64,000 nucleotides of DNA, taken from NCBI GenBank assembly GCA_007922305.1, contig ML677358.1:18153327-18217326 (forward strand). The letters are read 5' to 3'. The DNA comes from Dermatemys mawii (Eukaryota; Chordata; Testudines; Dermatemydidae). The position numbers were made by a program, and so were the translations under genes. Positions 1 to 11,475 of the stretch are shown piece after piece. Positions within the stretch are counted from its first letter, which is position 1. Every line of letters begins with the position of its first letter. A model generated the notes under the pieces. It was not told the origin of the DNA, ran no database searches, and saw only the letters and a program-made list of their open reading frames with translations.

Positions 1-38
1 ACTATAATTCCCCTTTACTTTTGTTATCTCCCTTTTTG

Positions 39-465
39 GTGTTGCCATCTCTTGCAATTGTATAATGAGTCTTGTGCTCTTTGAGTCTTTGGTCTTAAAG
101 CTCCAGCTCCTAGAGTCTTGTGAATGAGAAAATTTCAGCTTCTGTTAAAAAACTAACCTTTTTTTTTAGCTCTCATGGTTATGGAGAAAAGCCAAAAATA
201 CGCCCCTTAATAATTAAGACAACAGGACAAATAAAGATCCAACCCTGAAACTGTGACAACATTTGGTCTCTTGAAGAACCATCTCATTTCTGAATCTTTT
301 AGGTGTCCAATGTTCCAGTTTTCTCTCTAAACATATAGTTTAGAAACATACTTGTGTTTTATTTTTTAAATGAAACCTGAAATTCTTGGATTCACAAGAT
401 TCCAGGATCTGGGGCTTTAAGAAGATTAAATGTTGCACAGCTCACTGTAAAAGTTGGCAACACTG
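39..465. mobile_element. Fold-back interspersed repeat with long inverted arms
   Basis: The outer ends are inverted: 'TGTTGCCA' near 40-47 answers 'TTGGCAACA' near 454-462. An inner pair of 45-bp arms, 94-138 and 378-422, match as reverse complements at about 37 of 45 positions. The loop between them is AT-rich. The arm sequence resembles a repeat that recurs at 40565-40905 and is familiar from turtle and crocodilian genomes, where copies end in 'AGTTGGCAACACTG'. I cannot name the family. A structured non-autonomous element is the simplest reading; two adjacent copies in opposite orientation is the alternative. Confidence 0.6.
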
Positions 466-3139
466 TCTCTGCTTCACTCCCCTTGTGCCGTTTGTCCATG
501 TGCATCCAATACATAAGCCAGCAGCCGTGCTGTGACATGAGTAGCCCAGCTCTCACTGCCGAGCCCTGAGTGAGTAGAGAGGAACATCTGGCCTCTCCAC
601 CCTATCACCCTGGCTAGCTAGAGCTCTGTAGGGGAAATTCCCACCTTCAACTTCCTGCTGCCCCCCTGTCTCCCATTATGGGAGGGGAATATCACTCCTG
701 AAGGGAGCTCAGTTGTGCTCAAGCAGGAACATAAGATTGGTTACAGGATACCTTGTCAGCTCTGGGTCCATTGGCTAGCTGGGAGGAAATGATGCTGTCT
801 GAGCTGCAGGAAGACAGGCATACTGATGCAGCAAATTGAGTACAGCCTGACACAAGTATGAACTCAAGACTGGGAGACTGGCTCAAGGAGGGTCCAGCCA
901 GCCTGATGGGGAGCTCCATCCCCAGCTGGGGAAGCTGTGAACAGATCCAAGAACATAAAGATAGTTGCCTGCTGAGGCCAAGGTGTGCCTATTCTGCTTG
1001 GATGGAGGATGTACCTTTTTGGCATACTCTCTGCCCAGTGAAACTGGCTGGGTTTCAGCTGGCTCTGAGGAAGCACACCAAGAAGCCACCAGGCCATTCA
1101 GTCACTAACCTGGTTCTGTTGCACATTATAATCCTTTGTCCTTGATTATCAATGCAGTGACTTCTGAATGCATCGTGTTCTTGGGGGTTGGTGGGAGAAG
1201 CAAGAAGGATGAGTCCCAGATAATGCAGTGCTGGGGTTGTACAAGAAGCTAGACAAAGACATGGATAGAGCATTTGGGGTCAGCAGCCATCACCTGAGTT
1301 TGATCATGTCCATATAGGAGGTGAAGGGGCTGCTTTTTATATACAAAAGCTTTCTAAGATTTGTCCTATGTACTTTAAGGTCTAACTCCTAAACACAAAG
1401 TAGGCAGTGGGAATCTTTCCACAGGCTTCAGTGAGCTTTCGAGCAGGGGCTCAAGAACTACCCATTTGCTGCCAGCTTACCCAGACTGAGATTCACTGCA
1501 ATCTAGGAGGCTAAAGTCATTAGATGTGCCAATCTGGGCCGCACGAGGTTTGGAGGACCTTTGACTTGAGCACTTACTCTTCTCCACTTTGTGCAATGGG
1601 ACCTGAGTTTTCTGGTCTCTAGAGTAGCTTGCAAAACCTGTCAAAATTAGCAGGCTGAAGGGGAGGGTTATGATGGCTATTGAAAGTCTTGTGTGCCATT
1701 TAAAGGCTGAACCAAATCGGCACTTGCAACCTTACATAGGTACATCTAAAAACAAGATAAACACAATCATGCAGGGATGATAAGTACTGATGCCATCAGA
1801 AGAAAACTCACCATTTTAATGAGATTCCCAGGTTAGCATAGCATGATCTCTAAAGCCTCCTGCAACATCATGGCATGCAAATGGTGAAGCCATTAGGTGG
1901 CTACTTGAAAAGAATGAGGAAAAGCCAAGAAACAACGGAACTAGTAAGTATACAACAAAACTGTTCAGGTCTGCAGCATTTTTTTAATAAAAAAAAAATT
2001 GCAGAAGAAACAGATGATCTGCCAGAAGTTAAATACACATCTCTTAAGGATGCTCTTCTCATATTCAGGGTCAGAAAAATATGTACAAATGTACCACCTT
2101 GCTGATTGACAGAAAATCCTCAGTTCTGGCACTGGGAAACTTGTTTTCTTGACAGCACTTTGTTTTAAGGCTAGAGGCAGAAAAATGTCTTCTGCTTGTC
2201 CTTAAACTGGAAGGCCCTTTGTTCAGGATACTTATACCATTTGCAGATAATGATGTGCATTGCAGTTTCAGCTGTCTGCATATGCATTTTTATGTTTTTT
2301 TATGACAGCTCTGCGTACTGAACTAAAAGGCCATTTAGAGCTGTCAGGAACTGACAAGCATTACCCTTTACATTTACAATTCTGTTAGCATGCATTGTCA
2401 GGTGGGTTCACCATTCCACCGACACATGATTTTCTTTGAAACCTATGTATGACTTTAATTTAATACAGCAGTCTCCAAAAAAAGCCTTATTAAGATTTCC
2501 TTTTCCATTTATCTTTTAGTCCCCCCTCCCCCATTTAAGTGGCTTTCTTCTTTTTCTTTCCTCCTTTTACAATTCCATAAAGAGAAACAAGGAGAGAGAA
2601 CTCTTACCTGGAATATCACTGTGTGTTCTGGCATGGCACTCCATCCTGTGAGGTGCTATGAAAAGGAGTTGACTTTTAGTCCGTTTACTTTAAAAAAAAA
2701 AAAAAAAAAAAAGTTGCTACCAGTATGTTACAAATATTGAACCAGCCTATGAAAATAAAATGAGCAAAATACCTGTAATTTGCAATAGTGACATGAGCTA
2801 TAATATTATAATCTTCAGCTAACAGCTGCCTGATCCAGTAAGATCTATTTCTATCCCTGTGGGCCTGTTTCTGATACATTTGCTCCTGTTGAGTAGCCTC
2901 TTACCCCTCAAGCAACTCAACCTGAATTAAGAGAAAAGAAATCAGTGATTTTCTGATCACTGCACTATTATTTACCTTCAAAGGTCTAGATTCAACTGCA
3001 ATATACACTTCATGCAACCACATTTTGGCTTCGAAGGAGCAAACCAGTGAAGAATTTGACCCTAAGTATGTTATGGAATATACTGATTTATTAATTGTAT
3101 AACAGTAGGACCCAAAGACCCCAGCTAATATTGAGGAGT
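466..3139. other. Unassigned noncoding DNA
   Basis: No exon, RNA gene or recognisable transposon was found. Short open frames near 719-1273 overlap on both strands and show no protein similarity I recognise. The only distinct feature is the poly-A tract listed separately. Confidence 0.5.
2692..2712 (+). repeat. Poly-A tract, 21 A
   Basis: Twenty-one consecutive A follow 'TTTACTTT'. This could be an expanded A-run or the tail of an unrecognised retroposon on the plus strand. No SINE body was seen just upstream. Confidence 0.85.
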
Positions 3140-3320
3140 AGAAGGGCGGGGAGAGAGACCCTATGCTAGGCACAGATATTAAGAGCCAGTACCTGCTCTG
3201 AAGAGCTGAGTCTAAATAAGCAAGACAGTCAAAGGTGAGGGAGGCAGAGAATGAAGGAACTTGCCCAAGATCACACAGCAAGCTGTTGCAGAGCTAGGAC
3301 TAGAACTCAGGTTGTGTTAA
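3140..3320 (-). mobile_element. MIR/LINE2-like relic, minus strand
   Basis: Blocks occur in the order expected of an old amniote repeat: 'CTATGCTAGGCACAG', 'CTGCTCTGAAGAGCT', then 'ACTTGCCCAAGATCACACAG' and 'GAGCTAGGACTAGAACTCAG'. The last two read as the reverse of the SINE core that contains 'TGTGACCTTGGGCAAGT'. Heavily diverged and nonfunctional. Confidence 0.6.
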
Positions 3321-3364
3321 CCAGTTATTCCCAGAAATTGAATCTCTTTTCCTTCAGTTTGCTC

Positions 3365-3560
3365 ACTCAGCTGAAATTGGAGGCCAGGGGAAGAATTCAT
3401 TTGAGGTCAGCCCAAAACAATTAAAAAAAAAAAAATTGGTGCCCTAAAAGAGTTGAAGAAAATTCACTTTGGGTCAAACGAAACATTTGTTCAATTAAAA
3501 ACAAAAAAGAAATTGAAAAGCCAATCATTTAATTTTTAAAATAGCAAAATGAAATGCGTT
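3365..3560. repeat. A-rich low-complexity repeat
   Basis: Runs of A and phrases such as 'TTTGGGTCAAACGAAACATTT' (about 3471-3490) resemble AT-rich interspersed repeats also seen near 8955, 35105 and 50615. Boundaries and family are uncertain. Confidence 0.35.
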
Positions 3561-3834
3561 TTGTTTTGGGTTGTGTGGTTTCTGGGTTTTTTTGACTGAA
3601 CCAATTTGACAAACTTAGCATGGATTTGCAAGAAGTTTTGGTTTCCCCAAATCTGTTTGTGTACAGTGTGTGTGTGAAGGGGGGCAGAGGGAGAACAAGT
3701 AAATTCTGGTTGAAGACTTGGCCAGCTCAGTTCCTCACATCTAGTACAGGCCACTTCTCACCTGGAGAGAGGGAGAGGTAGGACATTCCAGTGACAATTA
3801 AGGGAACAACGTCCATGTAATCTTTATTATGTAT

Positions 3835-3915
3835 TTAAGTGCTGATAGTATGTTCAGTATATCTCTCCACACAGCAGAAGACCTGTTCCCCAGAGCTTAT
3901 AATCTAAATAGCCTC
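3835..3915 (+). mobile_element. LINE2/SINE-like fragment
   Basis: The phrase 'CCCCAGAGCTTATAATCTAA' near 3890-3908 matches a block common in old amniote repeats ('...CCCTGCCCCAAAGAGCTTACAATCTAA...'). A related block lies at 11394-11475. Too short to name. Confidence 0.45.
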
Positions 3916-4617
3916 CTCCCATCTAAACAAACTTTCTGGAATGACTAGATTGAGAAGATTATTATTTAGGTGTGTTGGACTGACTCACGCTACTTAAAAA
4001 TCTAGTCTTCAGTACTGAGTGGCTGAAAGACTGCATAGTATTACAAAATAACTAGAAGATGGTTACCACTAGAGCTACAGTTTTCTTTGATTTCTCCTGT
4101 TTTATATACAGGCCAATTTAAACTGAAGACTCATTAACTCAGCAAACCCATTTATTTCTCGTAGATCTTATAGACAGATGTGACTGGATTCCTTTTAGTT
4201 CAAGAGGGCACCATAAGAAGGAGAGATCTGTGTGGGGAGTCCTTCAGAGTAAAATAAGATGTGGTATTATATACAAAGCCAATCTTAAGACTGATTTCTT
4301 TCTAGCCATTGTATAAAGGCAAACCCTAAACGTTGTCTTAAAACAGCTGCTGTGTGCATATTAGTGATAAATCTGAATCGATTTCCTATGCCCCCTAAGC
4401 TCCTCATCTATCTTATACATTGATATAAGCGCACGTTGCTTATACAAGCAGAGACAAACTCACTGAGGTTATCTCTGTCTGCATGGCATCCATCCATTTG
4501 TAACTTTCTGGGACCTCCAGGCTCACCCATTACAGTTGATCTCCTAATATATCACTCTCTTATTCTGTAGTTGTTTGTCTTACAGATTGTGTAGACTTCA
4601 CATTTGTGAGGTCTTGA
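3916..4617. other. Unassigned noncoding DNA
   Basis: AT-rich sequence with no feature I can support. Confidence 0.45.
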
Positions 4618-4678
4618 GGGCTGATCCTGCTTCAATTGATTTCCATGGTATAAACTTCAGTGGGAGAAGGATCAAGGC
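4618..4678. mobile_element. Short inverted-repeat MITE, 'GGCTGATCCTGC' type
   Basis: The ends 'GGGCTGATCCT' and 'AGGATCAAGGC' are near-complementary. The core carries 'ACTTCAGTGGGAGAAGGATCA', a hallmark of short palindromic repeats that recur through the window (7889, 20140, 23738, 61741). Probably a decayed PIF/Harbinger-like MITE; the superfamily is inferred. Confidence 0.5.
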
Positions 4679-7399
4679 ATAAGTTAATAAAGATAAAATA
4701 AGTATCTTCCAACTTTTATCCCAGAGGTGTGAATTGTCAATGTAATGTACAGAAAAATGCAGCTGTGCAGCTCCCATTAAATTAACTTTGTTTCCCACCA
4801 CATTATAGTCTCAAGTGTCTACTAGGCTGCACTGGAGTAAAGAAGATCCTTTTGAAAGGTCCTTCACTGCAGCTTGTTTATTCTCAGTGAGTGAGGAAAC
4901 CAACAACACCAGTCTTCCTCCCTACTACCTGGCTTGTGGCTTACCACTCTGATAGAGGAAAAGATGTGCACAGTCATTCCATCTTCTCTGTCTCCTCTTC
5001 TGTCACTAGTGAACATTTTGCCTTAACCTGGAATACCCTCCTGGGACCAATTACACTATTCGAACGCAGGCACTCACCAAGAATTACCTTTAAAAGATTT
5101 GTTTATTCTCCTCATCCACTCTTTGACCTCATATCAAATTTCTCTTCCTTTCAAATTAAGGAAGCTGCACATTCATGTGTGTTTATCGTTGAGTGTAGAC
5201 GATTCATCCTGTGAGTAAGTCCATTCTGTTAGACTAGGATGCAGCTACTGAGGCTACGCCACCTTAATGTTTCGCTCTAATCCTGTCATTGGAAATTCCA
5301 CAGACTTTTCATTTTCTGCAAAGTTTTCTCCCCCAAGTTGTTGTGATCCTGAAAAGTATCAGGTGTCATCCATAAAAAGCCTTTTTTGCTGTGAATCTTT
5401 ACCCAGTTCTTGACTGAACTATTCAGAACAATGTAAACAGGTGACTGGATCTGCATTAGGTTCAGAGTGGGCTTCAGAGTTCAGGTTGAAAGACAAATCA
5501 GGACTGGAGCTCAGGTTCAGTTTTTGATGCCACCAAAATCTTGCAATTTTGCTCTCAAAAGAGCTCCAACTTCAGACTGTACATGAACCTGGTTCATGTA
5601 AGAGGGTCCTTTCAACATGCATGTGAACAAAAAGTGTAGTATTAGTCTAGATTCATAAACTGGAATCTTGCCCCCTTCTCCCTAATGCCACCCATGGCAA
5701 TATAGGGGTAATATAAGGGTTGAGATTTCTCTTACAGTAATTAGTGAAGTGACGGATCTTATCAATAAAAGAGCCTGAAGGTGAAGTGCAACTACCATGT
5801 GGTAGATCACAACTCAGGGCAGACAGGAGATGTGCAGACTTCCTTGTTACTAGCATATGCTGAGTTTCAAATGCATTATTTAAACAGTTACCAGGCATGG
5901 TGTATATTGAAGACTGTTAACTGTGATCTTTACATTCTCAGGTGATGTCTTGGTCTTGCTTGTGGGCAGGGAACTCGGTGGGGAAGCATTACTTCAGAAA
6001 TGGTCTCAGTCTAGATAAGGTGGAGTCATTTGTACATCGGTGTTTTAGGGAGCAACCTGCTTTGTCTAGCATCTTATAGCACTCGCATAAAAATACTGCT
6101 TGTCTGAATGTAGGTTGCAAAATTTTCCTCCTTTTCATTAAGTTGGCAATTGTTTGTATTCTGCTATGTAGCCCTTTTTTGTTACTTTCTTTTTATTAAA
6201 TACCCCATCCTCATGGCCAGTTTTCTGATATCTGCGTGACATACACAGACATTAAATAAAAACATAATTATTCTTGCTGGAAGGTTGCAAGGTAATCCTA
6301 AATTATTTCTTAATTCAGAACTGTAACACACAAGAACCCTAAAATAGAGAGACAAGCAGACCTCTCCCTAAAGCAAAGAGACACAGCTCACCCCACCTTA
6401 CTCTGGCCTGGCTCCCTGCAGTCTGACACCATTTGCATTCATTGCATACCACCCAACAGACCTTTTGCATGCAACCTGGAGCATGAAAACCCTTGAGAAT
6501 TTAAAGTGATTACTGTTTTAACCTCTCAATATACCACAAGGGGGAGAGAAGGTTGCACTAATACAGAATAAAACAACCTAAAACTATTGTTGTGTGCAGC
6601 GTTAAAATATTCAGTGTACTTAAGCTATATCTACATTGTTGTGTGGCGTATAGGGCCTATGCCTGTAGTTACATGCTGCAGCAGTAGCTTGCTTGTGTCC
6701 TGAAGTATGAAAGTTTATATTATCATTTTTAATTGCATAGTTTTTAGTTTTTTCTGTTTGGCAGTAGTGCATAGAGAAGGTCTGCCAGGTCATGGGCTCA
6801 TGATTCCAAGCACTATATAACCTATAGCAAACGACTGTCCCTGCATAATGAAACTAGATGTTCTCTGTATCCATGCCATCATCAATACGTATTCATCATA
6901 TAGCCTTCATCAGGGTACTTCAACCCATCTTGTCCCTTCTCTAGAGCATCCATGAATTTGCCAGCAATTGCAAACCTGAAGTAATGGGTTAGCTAATCCG
7001 CTCCTGATTACAGACTTTCTGAACCCGGTTGCCTCTGCCCCACAACTTTGGAAAATACAAATCTGAACAATTGCTTTGCAGCATTCCGGTATTTTCTACA
7101 GCGCAGTAATTGAGAGAAGGTCCTCAGTGTTTCTGAACACTTACAGATGGGCTCACATTGGAAAAAATAATCATGCTGATGTTCGATCAGCGTGGGAGCC
7201 TGCTTTCTTCTGTACAATGTTGAGCTGAATAATAAATAATTCTTGCTTGAAATTAGATGCTTTCTCTTTAAGGAGAAAGATCTAAAAAGGTGAAGACGAA
7301 AATCCTATTTGTTGCCAGCCTTTAAGAAGAGGCCTGCCCCTTTTCACTGTTTGAGGACAGTCTCTTGTTGGATTTGGTTTCTGCAGCCTCCCCTGGAGC
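4679..7399. other. Unassigned noncoding DNA
   Basis: No coding exon is apparent; the 107-codon frame at 4891-5214 is serine- and leucine-rich with no recognised domain. The stretch 6620-6710 faintly resembles a hAT-like MITE seen elsewhere but lacks usable ends. Confidence 0.45.
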
Positions 7400-7505
7400 C
7401 AGGGCTGGCTCTAGCTTCTTTGCTGCCCCAAGCAACTTCCAGAATGCCACCCCTTAGAATGTGCCGCCCCAAGCACATGCTTCCTTGTCTGGTGCCTGGA
7501 GCTTG
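7400..7505. mobile_element. Internally deleted hAT-like element
   Basis: The left end 'CAGGGCTGGCTCTAGC' begins with CAG as hAT ends do. The interior has 'TTTGCTGCCCCAAGCA' and 'GTGCCGCCCCAAGCACATGC', and the right part is 'GGTGCCTGGAGC'. In turtles and crocodilians I recall longer copies with a GC-rich middle and an end complementary to the left one. Here the middle is missing and the right end is degraded, so no target duplication can be read. Confidence 0.5.
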
Positions 7506-7888
7506 TAAACTATGTTTATATAATTACTGTTGCATAAATTGGTATTTGACACTTTAATAACATCATATCACAGTTTAAAAAAAGACACCATACTTACCAT
7601 TTTAAGCAAGCAGTGATGTCCATGTTCCTTTAAATGAATTTTAATTATGGTTATGAAATATCATTAGACTGCTGGATACAAATGATTGGGTCCCAATTTG
7701 TTCTTCTGCCATGGCCTTGTAAATGCACCAACCTGACCATCTTTTTCTTTTCCTTTATTATTCCTATTTGGTAATCTTGCTTTGGGAGAAGGAAGGGAAT
7801 CACCTCTAGAATTTTTTCTTTCTGTAAGTCACTCAAATACCTCTGTGATGAGTGCTATATGAATACTTAGATAATGTCTACCCATTTA
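7506..7888. other. Unassigned noncoding DNA
   Basis: AT-rich with no supportable feature. Confidence 0.45.
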
Positions 7889-7950
7889 TGGACCTGATCC
7901 AAAGCCCACTGGAGTCTTTCCATTGACATCAATCGGCTTTGGATCTGGCT
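7889..7950. mobile_element. Short inverted-repeat MITE, 'CCTGATCCAAAGC' type
   Basis: The ends 'ACCTGATCCAAAGCC' and 'GGCTTTGGATCTGG' are complementary around a core with 'TTCCATTGACATCAAT'. Same general family as 20140-20353, which has the same ends with 14 perfect base pairs. Confidence 0.55.
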
Positions 7951-8164
7951 CTTGTATTCTCATTTGGCTAAATCTCATGTATTCAATTTTCACTCTGTTC
8001 TTAAGATAAAACTCATTTGTGACACCAGAATATGGCAGTCAAGTGAACTATCAGCACAGTCTTAATTCATTTTAATAAAGAAAACTTTCAAAGGATAATT
8101 GAAGCTTAGCCTTCATTCTCTTTATTATACTTATAACACAAGAAACACAATGTAGTTTTTAATA

Positions 8165-8285
8165 CTCTGTATTAGAGCTGGTTGAATAATACTTACTGAG
8201 CATGTTCAAACAGTCAATAGGCCTTTTTGTTGTTGAATATATTCATCCATTTTTTTAAAAAAAGTTAGCCATCTCTACAGCTGAT
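8165..8285 (+). repeat. AT-rich 'TAGAGCTGGTTGAATA' repeat
   Basis: Starts 'TATTAGAGCTGGTTGAATAA' and becomes T/A-rich. A likely reverse-oriented relative ends near 46280 with 'AACCAGCTCTACTCG'. Family unnamed. Confidence 0.4.
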
Positions 8286-8785
8286 TTAAATGTTTGTTTG
8301 AATTGACTATTAATGTAATCCAGTTCATATTGCCAGTATTAAATAATAAAATCTATTTTGTGGTACTCTACCAGTGCTATTTAATATGTACCTGATATCA
8401 TTTGATTGGGAAAACACAAAGTAAGAAAATCTTGAGGATACAGAAATAATAATGGGATAGTACAGAACATGTATGATAATAACTCTGATAAGTAAACAAG
8501 CATGCCGAAGTGTACTTTTCACAGGGAAGCAGTTGTGCTTGGATTTACCATCTCAGCCCTGGCAACATCAGACTCCATCGGATAATATTTTTGAATACAG
8601 CCAAAGTACCAAAACGTGTAGTTGCAACTGAACTTACTGGTAGCCTGGCAACTGACAAATAAGATCTGTGTCTTGAGATCTCTGGCTGTGAGGGGATAGC
8701 AAATTGTGGTGGTAAAACATGAGAATGATAAGGTACAAAATTAATTCCAAGCATTCATCAACAGGGTGGTGATTTTGCCATGGTA

Positions 8786-8912
8786 GGCTCAGATCCTGCA
8801 AACAGTTATGTACTCGGGTGCTTTATGTGCATAAAACCAAGCCATTAAAATTAATAGCAATACTCATGGTATAAAACTAAGTATGTGGCTAGCCGTTTGC
8901 AGAATCGGGCCA
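8786..8912. mobile_element. Inverted-repeat MITE, 'GATCCTGCAAAC' type
   Basis: The left end 'GGCTCAGATCCTGCAAAC' (from 8787) matches the reverse complement of 'CGTTTGCAGAATCGGGCC' (8894-8911) at most positions. The interior carries 'TTATGTGCATAAAACCAAG' and 'TACTCATGGTATAAAAC', giving a long stem. A half copy lies at 61741-61850. Non-autonomous and noncoding. Confidence 0.6.
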
Positions 8913-8954
8913 ATGCTGAGTACCTTGCAACTTGTTCGTGCATTTCTGAGAGTT

Positions 8955-9095
8955 GGAGCTCGTCAGAAAATGGGGGGGGATTTTCCTCCCGTGGAAAACT
9001 TTCATGAAAACAGAAACAGTCACCTCTGACAATTTTTCAGCAGAAAATGTTGACTTTTTGCTGTGGAAGGAGCAGGGAACAAATTGAAAAATTTC
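8955..9095. repeat. AT-rich 'AGCTSGTCAGAAAATG' repeat
   Basis: Follows 'GAGCTCGTCAGAAAATGGG' with runs such as 'GGAAAACTTTCATGAAAAC'. Same low-complexity class as 35105-35335 and 50615-50905. Confidence 0.4.
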
Positions 9096-10121
9096 AGCAG
9101 ATAACTACCTAAAAAGGATACTTATTTTTGGTTTTGGGGGGGATGTTCAGCTTTAGAATAAAAAACACTGAGGAAAAGCACTTCCTATTACAAATTCTCA
9201 TTTTGTCATGTAGGCTCAGAAAATTGGTAGGCCCAGTTTTCCATTGGCGGGGGGAAGTTTTGACAGAATTTTTGACCACCTCTGCTGTGTATGGCTGCTT
9301 AGGTGATTTCTTTTTTTTCTGGGGTTCAGTTCTTGGATATTTTGTCACTTGGCCTTGGGGCAGTCTCATGATGATCCTCTTCCTGCTCCCACTGATGTCA
9401 ATGTGTAGTTTCAGACTAGGCAACACAAGTGAAGAATGCAATATCTCATAGCCTATTGCTTAAATATTACTTTGTGTGGATAGCTGGCAGAATAATCGTA
9501 TCCTCACTCATTTTTTTCTTATTGTCATCATTTCACCAATATATGGAGACTGAGCATTCTCGACCACTACTTCATGTCTTGAATCTGAATTTCAACCCAA
9601 TCAGGAAAAGGAAGGATTTGAATCTGCAGCTTCGAAACACAACCAACACAAACAAGCTCCATAACATGTCACAGCCAGTCAATATCAGCAACACAAATAG
9701 TTTTAGACACGTGAAGTCTGACACACGTGAAGTCCTGCTGCATTTGTAAAAGCACCTACGTTGCTCATTTCTCAAAAGCCAACAGAGTTGTTTTTTTCTG
9801 TGAGAAACTTCAACAGATTCTGAGCGTCAAAAGCACAGACAGTGAATGATTATTTAATAGGGTTACACATTAAACGATGTGTACTTCCACAGCTTGTCAG
9901 AGCAATTAGAATCACAACTGAGATGGCTGGAGACCCCTCCAGTCCTACAATAAAGTTGGCACGATGCTCAGAAGAGGAATGTGGAGGTAAGGCTCCTCCG
10001 GGGAATCTCTTTAGGAATGTAGATGGCTGTTCAGAGTTACAGCACACATAATTTATGCTGCTAACAGGGGAATAATGTGGTCACTAATATGTGCTAGGGT
10101 AAAGTTAGTAACTTTTTTTTT
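9096..10121. other. Unassigned noncoding DNA
   Basis: Overlapping frames of about 107-110 codons on both strands (9109-9451) and one on the plus strand (9429-9749) have no recognised domain and are most likely chance. Nothing else is supportable. Confidence 0.4.
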
Positions 10122-10215
10122 TAAGGTTGTCTTCACTGCTAAAAAAGGTGTTACCTCAAGATAACTAATCCACATGAGCTATCCTGAGGTAAAAACACAA
10201 TGAAGGGTTCTTTTA
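10122..10215. mobile_element. hAT-like MITE fragment
   Basis: The sequence 'AGGTTGTCTTCACTGCTAAA' followed by 'TTACCTCAAGATAACTAA' and 'GAGCTATCCTGAGGTAAAA' resembles turtle MITEs with ends of the 'AGGG..TGTCTACACTGC' type. The interior contains a stem: 'TTACCTCA' near 10152 and 'TGAGGTAA' near 10186. The right terminus was not found. Confidence 0.35.
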
Positions 10216-10489
10216 CTTTTTACTTTGTTTAGCCATAGTGACTTTTTTGGGGGGGTCTCTTACTGTGTTTTTTAATTTGGGGTATACTTTTAAGTGGAGC
10301 CTCTATTATGGTGTCTTTAAAAAGTTTCCACAACTTACAAACACAAAAGCTACGCGGTCAGAGTGCATGTGACCAAAGGATCAGAGACTAACAACCTTCA
10401 CAGCAGCAGTGTGGCCGCCATCATGGGTCTAGTGAGAAAGATGGAAGAACTCAATGGATGATACTGGACTTCTGAAAGGAGAGCCAACA

Positions 10490-11105
10490 CAAATCGACTT
10501 AAGAAACCACCCTGAACCATATAATGCACAAACACCCCTACCAGACAGACTCTGGAAGAGACTAGCTGCAGATTTATGCAAATTCAGAGGATGACATTAC
10601 CTGGTTGTCATGAACTATTTTTCCAGGTATATGGAAATAGTGTACTTGAAAGATATAACATGTCATAGTGTTACTGAGGCACTGAAGTGCATTTTTGCTC
10701 ACTTCCATATTCCAGAACAATTAGTGACTGACAACAAACCACAACTTACTGCAGGAGAATTTAAGGCATTCTGAATAAAATATGGTTTTGGTCATATTAC
10801 TAGCAGTCCACATTACCCACAAGTGAATGGAGAGGCAGAGAATGCTGTATAGACAGCCAAGAAGATCCATTCCTTGCTCTTCTGAGTTAGATCAACACCA
10901 ATAGCAGCAACTGGATATAGTCCAGCACAATTCCTGATGGGAAGACAACTCAGATTCTTTTCCAAATCTGGAACAGTAGTTCTGTCTCCAAAGTGGGCAG
11001 ACATGAAGAGAGAAGCCAAATTAGATACAAAGGCAAAAAAAGCCTATGAACACTTTTACAACAGAGGACACTCAGAAAACTGCTAGGTCTCGAACCTGGT
11101 GACCA
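10490..11105 (+). pseudogene. Gypsy-type integrase pseudogene
   Basis: In one plus-strand frame the DDE core of a retrotransposon integrase is readable. The first catalytic aspartate, expected before 'YFSRY', is asparagine (AAC at 10613-10615). The second aspartate is intact in 'LVTDN' (10730-10732). The catalytic glutamate is intact in 'NGEAEN' (10838-10840), with 35 residues between them as in D,D-35-E enzymes. The frame has stops at 10772 (TGA), 10850 (TAG) and 10883 (TGA). Further downstream, 'YSPAQFLMGRQLR' is a typical gypsy integrase tail. The gene cannot make an active enzyme. Confidence 0.82.
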
Positions 11106-11109
11106 GGAT

Positions 11110-11129
11110 GGGGGGGGGGGGGGGGGGGG
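11110..11129 (+). repeat. Poly-G tract, 20 G
   Basis: Twenty consecutive G lie inside the gypsy pol remnant just after 'GGTGACCAGGAT'. The homologous place in the second gypsy copy near 60385 lacks it, so the tract expanded after insertion. Such runs can form G-quadruplexes and are prone to sequencing length error. Confidence 0.9.
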
Positions 11130-11393
11130 AGGGAAGGATTACAACTGCTGGAGTTGTTGAAGAAAAAGTGTGCAGATCATATGTGATAGGGACCAACAGT
11201 GGAAAGCTCAACAGAAGCCATTGACATCTACAGTTTGTTCCTCAGAAAGAACACTCAACAAAGCATTAAACGATCATATGATGAACACATGTGGTGTGTA
11301 TAAGCAAGCTCTGTGACCAAAACACTTTTGGTACAGAAAAACATAACAAGTAGCACCTCAAATGTGCAACCAACTAAGATTGAGATCTCTTTG

Positions 11394-11475
11394 TGCTAAG
11401 TGCTGCCTGTAAACATCATAAGATCCAGTCCCCACCTGCCCCAAAGAACTTTAAAAGACAAGACATGAGGGATGG
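11394..11475 (+). mobile_element. LINE2/SINE-like fragment
   Basis: 'GTGCTAAGTGCTGCCTGTAA', 'AAGATCCAGTCCCCACC', 'TGCCCCAAAGAACTTTAAAA' and 'GACAAGACA' follow the block order of an old amniote repeat also glimpsed at 3140, 3835 and 37065. Boundaries are approximate. Confidence 0.5.

Larger units (their letters stand above)
10440..11390 (+). mobile_element. Ty3/gypsy retrotransposon fragment (3' pol)
   Basis: This is the 3' part of an LTR-retrotransposon pol gene, covering the integrase core and C-terminal tail. No LTR was recognised on either side, so it is an internal relic. A second copy of what appears to be the same family lies on the minus strand at 59870-60540. Shared protein phrases are 'HFYNR.HS' and a following stretch reading 'HLQF' in both. 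The downstream end is vague after about 11280. Confidence 0.8.

Noticed and set aside
6620..6710. hAT-like MITE from 'AGCTATATCTACATTGTTGTG'
   Set aside because: Resemblance to the GTCTACAC-ended elements is weak and no second terminus was found.
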